In this document: piece by piece, positions 41,954 through 51,385 of the stretch
How positions within the stretch are numbered: the stretch's first letter is position 1
Layout of the letters: each line of letters begins with the position of its first letter
Assembly: GCA_947632385.1 (NCBI GenBank)
Contig: CANRPD010000009.1
Location: forward strand, 1 to 56,277
Source: an uncultured Clostridia bacterium
GTDB lineage: Bacteria; Bacillota; Clostridia; Oscillospirales; Acutalibacteraceae
DNA length: 56,277 nt
Reading direction: 5' to 3'
The notes under the pieces: model-generated
Told to the model about the DNA's origin: nothing
Database searches by the model: none
The model's input: only the letters and a program-made list of their open reading frames with translations
Program-made: the position numbers and the translations under genes

Positions 41954-42448
41954 ATGGAAGGGATCGTTCAGGCGCTGGTACAGTTTTTTGGGACCACCAT
42001 CCCGGCCAAGCTCACGGTGTTCATCCTGTCGCTGATGCCGGTGGTGGAGCTGCGGGGCGGCATTTTGGCCGCCAAGCTGCTCCATGTGGACATGTTCCCT
42101 GCTTTTTTCATCTGTTTGGCGGGCACGCTGCTGCCGGTGCCGCTGATCCTTCTGTTTGTCAACAAACTCTTTGACCTGCTGCGCAATACCCGGTTCGTGC
42201 GTCTGGTGGACCGCCTGGAGGCCAAGGGCCGCAGTAAATTCGACAAGATCAACCGCTATGAGACGCTGGGGCTCATGCTGTTTGTGGCGGTACCGCTGCC
42301 CGGAACGGGAGCATGGACAGGCTCCCTGGCGGCTGCGCTGATGAAAATGGATTTCAAATTTGCCTTACTGTCGGTGGCGGTGGGCTCGTTCATCGCGGAT
42401 GTCATCATGTGCCTGCTGTCCTACGGTCTGTTGGGCCGGGTGATGTAA
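41954..42448 (+). CDS. Small multidrug-export family membrane protein
   Basis: This 164-residue protein has about four helices and the family motifs VVELRGGILAA and PLPGTGAWTGSLAA, matching the small multi-drug export family (COG2426). Its transport function is poorly established. The start at 41954 has AAGAGGAG close upstream; the open frame begins about 36 codons earlier but without a ribosome site. A TACAAT (41874-41879) could be the -10 of its promoter. Its stop is two bases before the next gene's ATG. Confidence 0.85.
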   Translation: MEGIVQALVQFFGTTIPAKLTVFILSLMPVVELRGGILAAKLLHVDMFPAFFICLAGTLLPVPLILLFVNKLFDLLRNTRFVRLVDRLEAKGRSKFDKINRYETLGLMLFVAVPLPGTGAWTGSLAAALMKMDFKFALLSVAVGSFIADVIMCLLSYGLLGRVM

Positions 42449-42449
42449 C

Positions 42450-43682
42450 ATGGAGCGCTGGGATGTAGCGGTGGTGGGCGGCGGCGCCTCCGGGCTCATG
42501 GCGGCCCGATATGCGGCACGAGAAGGCAGCCGCACCCTGCTGCTGGAGGGCGGACCCAAACCCGGCAAAAAGCTGCTCTCCACGGGCAACGGCCGGTGCA
42601 ATCTCTCCAATACGGACATTTCTCCCGACCATTACCGGGGTGACCGATCTGGCACCGCCCAGATCTTGGCGCGGTTCCCGGCTGCTGCGGCGCCTGCCGC
42701 CTTTGCTGATCTGGGACTGCTCTGCCGCACAGACGATCAGGGCCGGGTCTATCCCAACAGTCTGCAGGCGGCGGCGGTGCTCCGGGCACTGTGGTCCGGC
42801 TGTCAGGAGGCCGGTGTGCGCCTGTGCTGCGATTTTCCTGTGACTGCGATCTCCCGGCGTGCAGGGACCTTTGCGCTGGGGGGCCCCGCAGGGACGTGCC
42901 AAGCCCAGCGAGTCGTTCTTGCCTGCGGAGGCCGGGCGGCTCCCCGACTTTCCTGCCCCGCCGGGGGATATGACCTGCTTCGGCGCCTGGGCCACACGGT
43001 CACTCCGTTGGTCCCGGCGTTGGTCCCTTTGCGGACATCCTCTCGGGTCGCCGGCGCCCTCAAAGGCGTGCGCTGCCGAGGCCGTGCAGTGCTTCTTTCC
43101 CAGGGAGAACCGGTATACGCTGAGAGCGGGGAGGTCCTGTTTGGCGAAGGCCAGCTTTCGGGCATCTGCGTGTTTGATCTTTCCGCCCGGCTGTCCGGCT
43201 GCCGGGAGCCTGTAGTGGCATTGGACCTGCTGGAGGACTTCTCTCCCGAGAAAATATTGGCCTACCTAGAGAATCTCCGGGAAAACCGGCCCAGTTTGTC
43301 GGCCTGGGAGCTGTTTTCCGGCGCGCTGCCTCTGCGTTTGGGGCAAGAGGTCTGTCGAAGCGCTGGCTTGGACCGGGAAAAGACACTATCGAATCTCAGC
43401 GTGGGTGAACTGGAACGGGCAGTGCGCACTGTTAAAGCTTTTTCATTTCCGATCACCGGTCCCGGCAGCTGGGACAATGCACAGGTCACCGCCGGGGGTG
43501 CGGACTTGACGGAATTCGACCCGACCACCCTGGAGTCCCGCAGGGTCCCGGGGCTGTATGTCACGGGGGAGCTGCTCAATGTCGACGGTGACTGCGGCGG
43601 CTACAATCTGCACTGGGCTTGGGCCACTGGCGTTTTGGCCGGAAGGGCAGCAGGACAGAAAGGCGGCGACCCCATATGCTGA
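42450..43682 (+). CDS. HI0933/BaiN-family flavoprotein oxidoreductase
   Basis: This 410-residue protein has the N-terminal FAD motif VVGGGASGLMAA, GKKLLSTGNGRCNLSN and a C-terminal GLYVTGELLNVDGDCGGYNLHWAWATG, all diagnostic of the HI0933 family. Members reduce unsaturated substrates (BaiN acts on bile-acid intermediates), but the natural substrate here is unknown. It sits between a membrane protein and a second flavoprotein, overlapping the latter by seven bases. It is cytoplasmic. Confidence 0.92.
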   Translation: MERWDVAVVGGGASGLMAARYAAREGSRTLLLEGGPKPGKKLLSTGNGRCNLSNTDISPDHYRGDRSGTAQILARFPAAAAPAAFADLGLLCRTDDQGRVYPNSLQAAAVLRALWSGCQEAGVRLCCDFPVTAISRRAGTFALGGPAGTCQAQRVVLACGGRAAPRLSCPAGGYDLLRRLGHTVTPLVPALVPLRTSSRVAGALKGVRCRGRAVLLSQGEPVYAESGEVLFGEGQLSGICVFDLSARLSGCREPVVALDLLEDFSPEKILAYLENLRENRPSLSAWELFSGALPLRLGQEVCRSAGLDREKTLSNLSVGELERAVRTVKAFSFPITGPGSWDNAQVTAGGADLTEFDPTTLESRRVPGLYVTGELLNVDGDCGGYNLHWAWATGVLAGRAAGQKGGDPIC

Positions 43683-45280
43683 GGATCTCCGGTCTGCGGC
43701 TGGATCTGGACTATCAGGCGGGGGATCTGAAACAGGCCGCGGCCAAAAAGTTGGGCATTCCGGTGACCGCCATCGACGAGATCCGTCTGGCAAAACGCTC
43801 GGTGGATGCCCGCAAGCGGGATGAGGTGCACTTCGTGTGCACGGTCCTGGCATCTGTGGCGGGTTCCGAAGCCCGGCTGGCAGCCCGCCGCAGGGACCCT
43901 GCCGTGACGGTGGAGCCTCCGGAGGAAACGCCGCATGTGCCCCGATCCCGGTTGGCACAGCGCCCTGTGGTGATCGGTTTTGGTCCGGCGGGGATGTTTG
44001 CCGCCCTGTTGCTGGCCCGCTGTGGAGCCCGGCCTCTGGTGTTGGAACGGGGCTTGCCTGTGGAAGAGCGGACAAGCTCGGTCCGGACCTTCTGGCGCAC
44101 CGGGCTGCTGGACCCCGAGAGCAATGTCCAGTTCGGCGAAGGTGGCGCGGGGGCCTTTTCCGACGGCAAGCTGAACACCGGCACCGGTGATGCCCGGATC
44201 CGCCGGGTCCTGGAGGACCTGGAACATTTTGGGGCGCCCCGGGAGATCCTCACCGATGCACGGCCCCATGTGGGCACGGACCGGTTGCCCCAGGTGGTGC
44301 GGGCCCTTCGGCAGGAGGTGCTCCGCCTGGGAGGCGAGATCCGGTTCTCCTGCCGTGTCACCGATTTTGATCTTCAGGGGGATCGCCTGGCGGGGGTGTG
44401 GATCCAGTCTCCCAGAGGCCGGGAGCGGGTGCCCTGCGCTGCCGCTCTGCTGGCGGCAGGGCACAGCGCCCGCGATCTGTTCGTGGTGTTGGATCGGTTG
44501 GGTGTTCCCATGGAGGCAAAGCCTTTCTCTGTCGGCGCTCGGATCGAGCATCCCGCGGCAGTCATCGACCGGGCCCGGTATGGGGCATTTGCGGGGCATC
44601 CGGCGTTGGGTGCGGCGGAATACCGCTTGGCCTGCCACTGGGAAAACGGGCGAGGTGTGTACACGTTTTGCATGTGTCCCGGGGGTTTGGTCACCGGGGC
44701 AGCCTCGGAGGAAGGCGGCGTAGTGACCAACGGCATGAGTGACTATGCCCGGGACGGAGCCAACAGCAACGCGGCCCTGCTGGTGGGTGTGAACCCGGCA
44801 GATTTCGGTGGGGAAGGACCTTTGGCCGGGGTGGCCTTTCAGCGGGAGATCGAGCGTGCCGCGTTTCAGGCGGCCGGCGGCGGGTATCGGGCACCGGCCC
44901 AGCGGGTGTGTGATCTCTTGGAGGGACGGCCTTCCCAAGTGTTGGATGGCGTACAGCCCACGTATCGGCCGGGCGTTGTCCCCTCGTCTTTGGAAACTTG
45001 CCTGCCCGGTTTCGTCATAGAGGCCATGCGCCAGGCTTTGCCCCGTTTGGGTCGACAGCTGCCGGGCTTTGACAGCGGAGATGCACTGCTCACCGGGCCG
45101 GAGACCCGCAGCTCCTCTCCGGTGCGAGTGCTGCGGGGGAAGGATCTTCAATCAGTAGGGGTGCGGGGGCTGTACCCCTGCGGAGAGGGCGCAGGCTATG
45201 CGGGAGGCATCGTGTCCGCCGCAGTGGACGGCCTGCGGGCTGCGGAGGCTCTGTTGGATAATCCGGAGCTGGCGCGGTAA
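43676..45280 (+). CDS. FAD-dependent dehydrogenase (COG2509-like)
   Basis: This is a 534-residue protein. The N-terminal ~95 residues resemble the RNA-binding-like cap of this family (RLAKRSVDARKRDEVHFVCTV). The FAD-binding VVIGFGPAGMFAALLLA starts near 98, FGEGGAGAFSDGKLNTG follows, and the C-terminal GLYPCGEGAGYAGGIVSAAVDG closes the FAD site. The ATG at 43676 overlaps the preceding stop by seven bases; longer readings run into the upstream gene. The reaction is not known for the family. Confidence 0.92.
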   Translation: MLRISGLRLDLDYQAGDLKQAAAKKLGIPVTAIDEIRLAKRSVDARKRDEVHFVCTVLASVAGSEARLAARRRDPAVTVEPPEETPHVPRSRLAQRPVVIGFGPAGMFAALLLARCGARPLVLERGLPVEERTSSVRTFWRTGLLDPESNVQFGEGGAGAFSDGKLNTGTGDARIRRVLEDLEHFGAPREILTDARPHVGTDRLPQVVRALRQEVLRLGGEIRFSCRVTDFDLQGDRLAGVWIQSPRGRERVPCAAALLAAGHSARDLFVVLDRLGVPMEAKPFSVGARIEHPAAVIDRARYGAFAGHPALGAAEYRLACHWENGRGVYTFCMCPGGLVTGAASEEGGVVTNGMSDYARDGANSNAALLVGVNPADFGGEGPLAGVAFQREIERAAFQAAGGGYRAPAQRVCDLLEGRPSQVLDGVQPTYRPGVVPSSLETCLPGFVIEAMRQALPRLGRQLPGFDSGDALLTGPETRSSSPVRVLRGKDLQSVGVRGLYPCGEGAGYAGGIVSAAVDGLRAAEALLDNPELAR

Positions 45281-45423
45281 AGCAGCTCCTTTGGCGCTGG
45301 AATCCTCGAGCTTGCCAGTGTGTCCTCCCCATGCATTTGGGACTTTCAGGTTTTTCGCGCCTGTTGAGCTCGAAACAGCTTAGTGCCGATGGACACGACC
45401 CGAGCCCTGTGCGGACCGGGAAC
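45281..45423. other. Noncoding segment with weak hairpins
   Basis: No gene was seen. GTGTCC (about 45319-45325) could pair with GGACAC (about 45391-45396) around small CAGG/CCTG and CTGTT/AACAG hairpins. CAGGTTTTTCGC (45347-45358) also occurs in cloverleaf copy E. The A-tract arm is lacking, so this is at best a decayed copy. Confidence 0.35.
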
Positions 45424-45452
45424 TTGCAAGTTTTGTGATAATGTGATACAAT
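45424..45452 (+). promoter_or_regulatory. Promoter for recJ-rel-hemZ cluster
   Basis: TTGCAA (45424-45429), a 17-base spacer and TACAAT (45447-45452), about 100 bases before recJ. Confidence 0.75.
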
Positions 45453-45554
45453 CTCATTTTAGATTTTTCAGGGTGCGCAGCAGAGTGCGATCCCTCGGTT
45501 TTCTGTCGGTCAGCGGCCAATTGGGGCCGTTTCGATACAAGGAGTGGGTTTTCG

Positions 45555-47636
45555 GTGATGATTCTCAAACGGTGGGCGCTTGCCCCGTTGGATCGGGAGC
45601 GGGCGGCTGCGCTGGCCCAGCGGCACAGTCTGCCCAGCTATCTGGCTCTCCTGATGGAGGTCCGGGGCCAGCACACGGATCAGCAGGTGGCTGCTCTGAT
45701 GGGGCCGGGCAGTGACTTTTCGGATCCGTTTTTGATGAAGGATATGGATAAGGCCGTGCGGCGCATCCGGCGGGCGGTGGACCAGTTTGAGCCCATTGTG
45801 GTCTACGGGGATTATGATGCCGACGGGGTGACTTCCACGGCCATGGTGTATTCGTATCTGCAGGCCATGGGCGCCGATGTGACCTACTACATCCCCCAAC
45901 GGGCCGGAGAAGGGTATGGCATGAATCCGGCCTCGGTGGAGGCCCTGGCCCGGCGCGGCGTGCAGCTGATCATCACGGTGGATAACGGCATTTCCGCTGT
46001 GGAGGAGGTGGCACTGGCCAAAAGCCTGGGTATGGATGTGGTGGTAACAGACCACCACCAGCCTCATGAGAAACTGCCCGAAGCTGCTGCGGTGGTGGAT
46101 GCCCACCGGCCCGACGATACCAGTCCGTTTAAGGACTTCTCCGGAGCGGGGGTGGCTCTGAAGCTACTGATGGCACTGGAAGAGGACGATCCCGAAGGGG
46201 TCGTGGAGGAATATGTAGACCTGGCGGCGCTGGGGACGGTGGCCGATGTGGTGGCGCTGACTGGGGAGAATCGCACCTTGGTGCGCCGGGGGCTCCGGAG
46301 CATCATGCGAGGCGCACGGTTGGGCGTCAATGCCCTGATGGAGGACGAGAACTTGACCCGGCCCGTCACAGCCAACCGGCTGTCCTTTTTTGCCATCCCG
46401 CGGATCAATGCCGCCGGGCGCATGGGCGTGCCGGAGCGGGCTGTGCGGCTGCTGTGCAGCGAGGACGAGGAGGAGGTCCGGGAGCTGGCAGCAGAGATCC
46501 TGGAGGACAACGAACGGCGGCGGCAGATGGAGAATACCATTGTGGAGGAGGTCATCTCCGCCGTGGAGGCGGACCCGACGCTGCAGTACAGCCGGATCAT
46601 CGTGGTGGCCGGAGAAGGCTGGCATCCGGGGATCATCGGGCTGGCGGCTGGAAAGATCGCCGAACGGTACGGAAGACCCTGCATGGTGCTGTCCATTGAC
46701 GGAGAGACCGCCAAGGGCAGCGGCCGGAGTGTGGAAGGGTTTCCCTTATTTGATGCCTTGTGCGCCTGTGCCCGCCTGCTGGATCATTTTGGGGGGCATC
46801 CCATGGCGGCAGGCGTCACCATCCGGCGAGAATTTATAGATGAATTCCGCCGCACCTTGAACGCCTATGCGGCAGCCCATTTTCCTGAGATGCCCGCACC
46901 GGTGGTGCATCTGGATGCGCGGCTGAATCCTGCGGTGGTTTCTCCCGACATTCCCCGGCAGCTGCAGGCTTTGGAGCCTTTCGGAGCGGGCAATCCGGCC
47001 CCGCTGTTCGGGCTGTTCGGGATGAAGATCCGGGAACTGTCCCCCATGGGTGGTGGCCGGCACCTGAAGCTGTCCGTCCAGAAAAAAGGGGCCAGCGTCG
47101 TGTGCAAATGCTTTGGCACGGCCCCCGAGGATTTTCCGTTTTCAGTGGGAGACACAGTGGACCTGGCGGTGCAGGCGGAGCTGAACGAATGGCACGGCCG
47201 GGAAGAACTGAATTTCATCGTGCGTGAAGTCCGGCTGTCCGGGCTTTCGGACGAGGAATGCATACATAGCTGCCGAGTGTATGAAAAATTTCGGCGGGGA
47301 GAAGCTCTGACCCCAGCGGAGGCCGAGACGCTGACCCCGGACCGGCGGGAACTGGCCGCTGTGTACCGCTTGCTGCGGGACATGGGCGGGCGCTGGTGCT
47401 CCCACCAGTCCCTGCTGGGCAGGCTGGGCGAGCCCGGGGCCCAGCTGGGCAAGTTGGCTGTCCGGCTGGATATCCTGGAGGAGCGGGGCCTGGTGGAATT
47501 CACTCTGCGGCGGGAACTGCTACAGGCCCGGGTGCCGAAACAGGAAGGCAAGGTGGATATTTTCGCCTCCTCGGTGCTGGAACGGCTGCGGGCGCAGACC
47601 GCCCGGAATGGACCCGCCGAGACGGGCAGAGCTTAG
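45555..47636 (+). CDS. recJ: Single-stranded-DNA-specific exonuclease RecJ
   Basis: This 693-residue 5'-3' exonuclease acts in recombination and repair. The DHH-domain metal motifs are visible: VYGDYDADGVT (D86, D88, D90), VDNG, VTDHHQP (D166-H168) and, in the DHHA1 part, GGHPMAAG. An OB domain follows, and a C-terminal extension of about 120 residues is typical of Firmicutes RecJ. The start is GTG at 45555 or the next codon ATG at 45558; AAGGAG lies at 45539-45544. It is followed by rel after 50 bases. Confidence 0.95.
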   Translation: MMILKRWALAPLDRERAAALAQRHSLPSYLALLMEVRGQHTDQQVAALMGPGSDFSDPFLMKDMDKAVRRIRRAVDQFEPIVVYGDYDADGVTSTAMVYSYLQAMGADVTYYIPQRAGEGYGMNPASVEALARRGVQLIITVDNGISAVEEVALAKSLGMDVVVTDHHQPHEKLPEAAAVVDAHRPDDTSPFKDFSGAGVALKLLMALEEDDPEGVVEEYVDLAALGTVADVVALTGENRTLVRRGLRSIMRGARLGVNALMEDENLTRPVTANRLSFFAIPRINAAGRMGVPERAVRLLCSEDEEEVRELAAEILEDNERRRQMENTIVEEVISAVEADPTLQYSRIIVVAGEGWHPGIIGLAAGKIAERYGRPCMVLSIDGETAKGSGRSVEGFPLFDALCACARLLDHFGGHPMAAGVTIRREFIDEFRRTLNAYAAAHFPEMPAPVVHLDARLNPAVVSPDIPRQLQALEPFGAGNPAPLFGLFGMKIRELSPMGGGRHLKLSVQKKGASVVCKCFGTAPEDFPFSVGDTVDLAVQAELNEWHGREELNFIVREVRLSGLSDEECIHSCRVYEKFRRGEALTPAEAETLTPDRRELAAVYRLLRDMGGRWCSHQSLLGRLGEPGAQLGKLAVRLDILEERGLVEFTLRRELLQARVPKQEGKVDIFASSVLERLRAQTARNGPAETGRA

Positions 47637-47686
47637 GAAATCAATAGGCCCAAAAGGGGTTTTGACGGTTCGAAGGAGGCGTCGGT

Positions 47687-49900
47687 ATGGAGCTGGTAGT
47701 TCAGATCAGCACCTATGCGGAGTTGGAAGAGATCATCGGACAGAGCGGAAAAGAATACGACCAGGAGCTGATCCGGCAGGCATTCGCCCTGGCGGCGGAA
47801 AAGCACGGGGATCAGAAGCGGCGTTCCGGAGAGCCGTATATCATTCATCCCCTGTCCGTGGCGGCGATCCTGGTGGGCCTGGGCATGGATACCCAATCGG
47901 TGATGGCTGGACTGCTCCACGATGTGGTGGAGGACACCGACTGCACCGGAGAAGAGCTGGAAAAACAGTTCGGCAAAGAGGTGGCCCAGCTGGTGGACGG
48001 TGTGACCAAGCTGGGAAAGATCCCGTATTCCTCCCGGGAGGAGCAGCAGGCGGAGAACTTACGGAAAATGCTGATGGCCATGGCGGAGGATATCCGGGTG
48101 ATCATCATCAAATTTGCAGACCGGATGCACAATTTGGCCACGCTGGACTATGTTTCTCCCCAAAAGCAGCGGGACAAGGCGGTGGAATGCATCGAGGTGT
48201 ATGCGCCCATCGCGCACCGTCTGGGCATTCGGCGTGTCAAAGATTTTATGGAGGACGTATCCCTGCGGTATCTGGATCCAGATGCTTACCGGGAGATCCA
48301 GCAGGACCTGAAGGCCCGGGGCCTGGAACGCAAGAAGTTCATCGACGACACCAAGGAGCTCATCCGGGAACGGGTGGAGGTCTCGGTGCCCAATGTGTAT
48401 ATCGAGGGCCGGGTCAAGAGCGTCTACGGCATCTACCGGAAGATGTTTATCCAGGGAAAGAGCTTTGAGGAGATCTACGATGTGTACGCCATGCGGGTCA
48501 TCGTGGACACCATTGAGGACTGCTACAATGTGCTGGGCATCGTCCATGACATGTTCACGCCGCTGCCCAACCGGTTCAAGGATTATATCTCCACGCCCAA
48601 GCCCAATATGTACCGTTCACTGCACACCACGGTGCTCAACAAGAGCGGGGTGCCCTTTGAGGTGCAGATCCGTACGTGGGAGATGCACCAGACCGCCGAA
48701 TATGGCATCGCGGCCCACTGGAAGTATAAGCTGGGCATGTCCGCCAAGGAATCGGATTCCGCCGAACTGGACGACCGGTTGGCGTGGATCCGGCAGATGC
48801 TGGAGAATCAGGCGGACAGCGAGGACGTCACCGACCTGGTCCATTCCATCAAGAGCGACCTGATGCCTGAAGAGGTGTTCGTGTTCACCCCCAAGGGCGA
48901 CGTCGTGAACCTGCCCATGGGCTCCACCGTCATCGACTTTGCCTATGCGATCCACTCCGCCGTGGGCAACCGGATGATCGGAGCCAAGGTGGACCGACGG
49001 ATCGTGCCTCTGGATTACAAGGTAAAGACCGGCGAGATCATCGAAATCCTCACCACCCGGGAGGCAGGCAAGGGGCCCAACCGGGACTGGCTGACACTGG
49101 TGCGCACCAGTGAGGCCCGGAACAAGATCCGGGCCTGGTTCAAGAAGGAAAAACGGGAAGACAACATCCTGGAGGGGAAAAGCGAACTGGAACGGGAATT
49201 CCGGCGGTCGGGCATCACCATGGTGCCCGGTTTGATGGAGTACCTGCTGGACAGCGTGGGCAAGCGGTACAGCTGTGTCACCGTGGAGGACTTTTATGCG
49301 GCCATCGGCTACGGGGGCATCCAGCTGTGGAAGGTGATGCCCCGCGTGCGGGAAGAATACCAGCGGCTGATGAAGGCCTCCGGGCTGGAGAAGCAGCCGC
49401 CGGTGGTGAACCGGGCGACGCCTCCTGCCGAGCCCCGCAAGGGCGCCGCAGGCGGTGTTCTGGTGGACGGCATGGACGGATGCCTGGTGAAGTTCTCCCG
49501 GTGCTGCAACCCGCTGCCCGGGGACGAGATCGTAGGGTTCATCACCCGGGGCTTTGGGGTGTCCATCCACAAGCGCAGCTGCCGCAACGTGCCCCAGGAC
49601 TTGACCCTGTGCCCGGAGCCCGAACGGTGGGTGCCCGCCCACTGGGTGGGGGATGTGAAGGAAGACTTCAAATCCACCCTGCATATTTTGGCTATCGATC
49701 GGGGCGGCCTGCTGGCGGATGTGGCTCAGCAGCTCTCCAACATGCGGATCTTTATCCATTCGCTCAATGCCCGGCAGGATAAAAACAGCGGGAATGCGGT
49801 GATCTCCGCAACCATTTCCATCAACGGCCTGCCCCAGCTGCAAAGCGTCATCGACCGCCTGTCCAAGGTGGCCGGTGTGGTGAGCATCGACCGTTCGTGA
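47687..49900 (+). CDS. relA: Bifunctional (p)ppGpp synthetase/hydrolase (RelA/SpoT homologue)
   Basis: This 737-residue stringent-response enzyme has an HD hydrolase domain (H54, H78/D79 in LLHDVVEDT), a synthetase domain with GRVKSVYGIYRKM, and R296-F-K-D299, the RxKD form found in bifunctional enzymes. A TGS domain starts at VFVFTPKGDVVNLP (about 403), then a zinc-finger-like CCNPLPGD with downstream Cys, and a C-terminal ACT domain (ILAIDRGGLLADV). Both active sites look intact. GAAGGAGG precedes the ATG. It adjoins recJ and hemZ, an order common in Clostridia. Confidence 0.97.
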   Translation: MELVVQISTYAELEEIIGQSGKEYDQELIRQAFALAAEKHGDQKRRSGEPYIIHPLSVAAILVGLGMDTQSVMAGLLHDVVEDTDCTGEELEKQFGKEVAQLVDGVTKLGKIPYSSREEQQAENLRKMLMAMAEDIRVIIIKFADRMHNLATLDYVSPQKQRDKAVECIEVYAPIAHRLGIRRVKDFMEDVSLRYLDPDAYREIQQDLKARGLERKKFIDDTKELIRERVEVSVPNVYIEGRVKSVYGIYRKMFIQGKSFEEIYDVYAMRVIVDTIEDCYNVLGIVHDMFTPLPNRFKDYISTPKPNMYRSLHTTVLNKSGVPFEVQIRTWEMHQTAEYGIAAHWKYKLGMSAKESDSAELDDRLAWIRQMLENQADSEDVTDLVHSIKSDLMPEEVFVFTPKGDVVNLPMGSTVIDFAYAIHSAVGNRMIGAKVDRRIVPLDYKVKTGEIIEILTTREAGKGPNRDWLTLVRTSEARNKIRAWFKKEKREDNILEGKSELEREFRRSGITMVPGLMEYLLDSVGKRYSCVTVEDFYAAIGYGGIQLWKVMPRVREEYQRLMKASGLEKQPPVVNRATPPAEPRKGAAGGVLVDGMDGCLVKFSRCCNPLPGDEIVGFITRGFGVSIHKRSCRNVPQDLTLCPEPERWVPAHWVGDVKEDFKSTLHILAIDRGGLLADVAQQLSNMRIFIHSLNARQDKNSGNAVISATISINGLPQLQSVIDRLSKVAGVVSIDRS

Positions 49901-49921
49901 GCTGTCGAGAGGAGACTGTCT

Positions 49922-51385
49922 ATGGAGCTGGTGCTGCGGGGACATTCCTTCCGCTATGAATGTGAAAATCTTTGCCGGTTGTTCTTTCCGTACAGCCCGG
50001 TCCGGGTAACAGAGGACGCCGTCTCCGGTGAGGCCGGCGTGTCGACCTGCATACAACCGACTGGAGAGGGGTATGTATATACCGTGCGGGCCCGCTGGGA
50101 AGGGCGCAGCTGCACCCTGACCCAGACCCTGCCTGCAGCGGACGAGTACGGCATGACCGAGCTGCTATACCGAGCGCTGCGGGAGATCTCGGGCATTTCT
50201 CCTGCCTGGGGCATGCTGACGGGGATCCATCCCATCAAGCTGCTGCGGCAGTACTGCACGGAACAGGGAGATGTCGCGGGGCAGGAGACCTTTCGGTCCC
50301 GGTATCATGTGAGCGAGGCCAAGACGCAGCTGGCCATGGCGACCCTGCGGGCTCAGCGTCCCTTTACCGAAGCGCTGCGGCCGGAGGATTTCAGTCTCTA
50401 TATCGGGATCCCGTTTTGTCCTAGCCGGTGTTCTTACTGCTCTTTTGTGTCCCAGAGCGTGGCCCAAGCCAAAAAACTGATGGAGCCCTATTTTCAACGG
50501 CTGTTGGAGGAGCTGGCACGCACTGGGGAGATCGCCCGGGACCTGGGTCTGCGGCTGATCTCCGTCTATGTAGGAGGCGGCACGCCCACCACCCTGACCG
50601 CCGAACAGCTCAAACGGCTCTGCACGGCGGTGGGGGAGGTCTTTGACATGGGAGACTGTACGGAATTCACCGTGGAGGCGGGGCGGCCGGATACCATCGA
50701 CCGGGAAAAGCTCATGGCGCTGCGGAGCGCAGGGGTGACCCGTGTGAGCATCAACCCCCAGTCCCTTTCCGATGAGGTGCTTCGGGCCATTGGCCGAAGA
50801 CATACCGCTCAGGAGGTACTGGACGCTTTTGCATTGGCCAGAGAGGTTGGATTTGGGGAGATCAACTGCGACCTGATCGTGGGGCTGCCCAAGGACACGC
50901 TGCAGGGATTTCAGCGCAGCCTGGACGGAGTGATCGGGCTGGGCGCCGAGAATGTGACCGTCCACGCGCTGGCCCTCAAACGGTCGGCCAACCTCATCAC
51001 CGAAGGCGGAGACCTGACCCTGCATGGGCAGCGGGCTGAAGTGGAGGCCATGGTGGAATACGCGGCGAAGCGACTGGCGGAAGAAGGGTATGCGCCCTAT
51101 TACCTCTACCGGCAGAGCCGGACCGCCGGGAACCTGGAAAACACTGGCTGGGCCAAGCCCGGCACGGTCTGTGCGTACAATATCCACAGCACCGACGAGT
51201 GTGTGACGGTGCTGGCCTGCGGAGCCGGAGGCGTGACCAAATTGAAAGATCCCTACGCCGATCGGCTGGAACGGATCTTTAATTTCAAATATCCTTTTGA
51301 GTATCTTTCCCGCAACCGGGAACTCATGGAGCGAAAGGAGGGCATCCGGCGTTTTTATGAGCAACTTCGCCAGCGGCTACATTAA
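49922..51385 (+). CDS. hemZ: Coproporphyrinogen dehydrogenase-like radical SAM protein HemZ
   Basis: This 487-residue protein has an N-terminal domain of about 160 residues specific to HemZ, then a HemN-type radical SAM core with C166-x3-C170-x2-C173 (CPSRCSYCSF), YVGGGTPTTL and INCDLIVGLPKD. HemZ proteins in Clostridia are often found without a full haem pathway, so the true substrate is uncertain. GAGAGGAG precedes the ATG. It overlaps the following kinase gene by 29 bases. Confidence 0.93.
   Translation: MELVLRGHSFRYECENLCRLFFPYSPVRVTEDAVSGEAGVSTCIQPTGEGYVYTVRARWEGRSCTLTQTLPAADEYGMTELLYRALREISGISPAWGMLTGIHPIKLLRQYCTEQGDVAGQETFRSRYHVSEAKTQLAMATLRAQRPFTEALRPEDFSLYIGIPFCPSRCSYCSFVSQSVAQAKKLMEPYFQRLLEELARTGEIARDLGLRLISVYVGGGTPTTLTAEQLKRLCTAVGEVFDMGDCTEFTVEAGRPDTIDREKLMALRSAGVTRVSINPQSLSDEVLRAIGRRHTAQEVLDAFALAREVGFGEINCDLIVGLPKDTLQGFQRSLDGVIGLGAENVTVHALALKRSANLITEGGDLTLHGQRAEVEAMVEYAAKRLAEEGYAPYYLYRQSRTAGNLENTGWAKPGTVCAYNIHSTDECVTVLACGAGGVTKLKDPYADRLERIFNFKYPFEYLSRNRELMERKEGIRRFYEQLRQRLH

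Noticed and set aside
45319..45396. Seventh cloverleaf copy or a small structured RNA (SRP or 6S) before recJ
   Set aside because: The inner stems are only 4-5 bp, the A-tract arm is missing, the outer arms lack the CCGCCG start, and conserved SRP/6S core motifs are absent.
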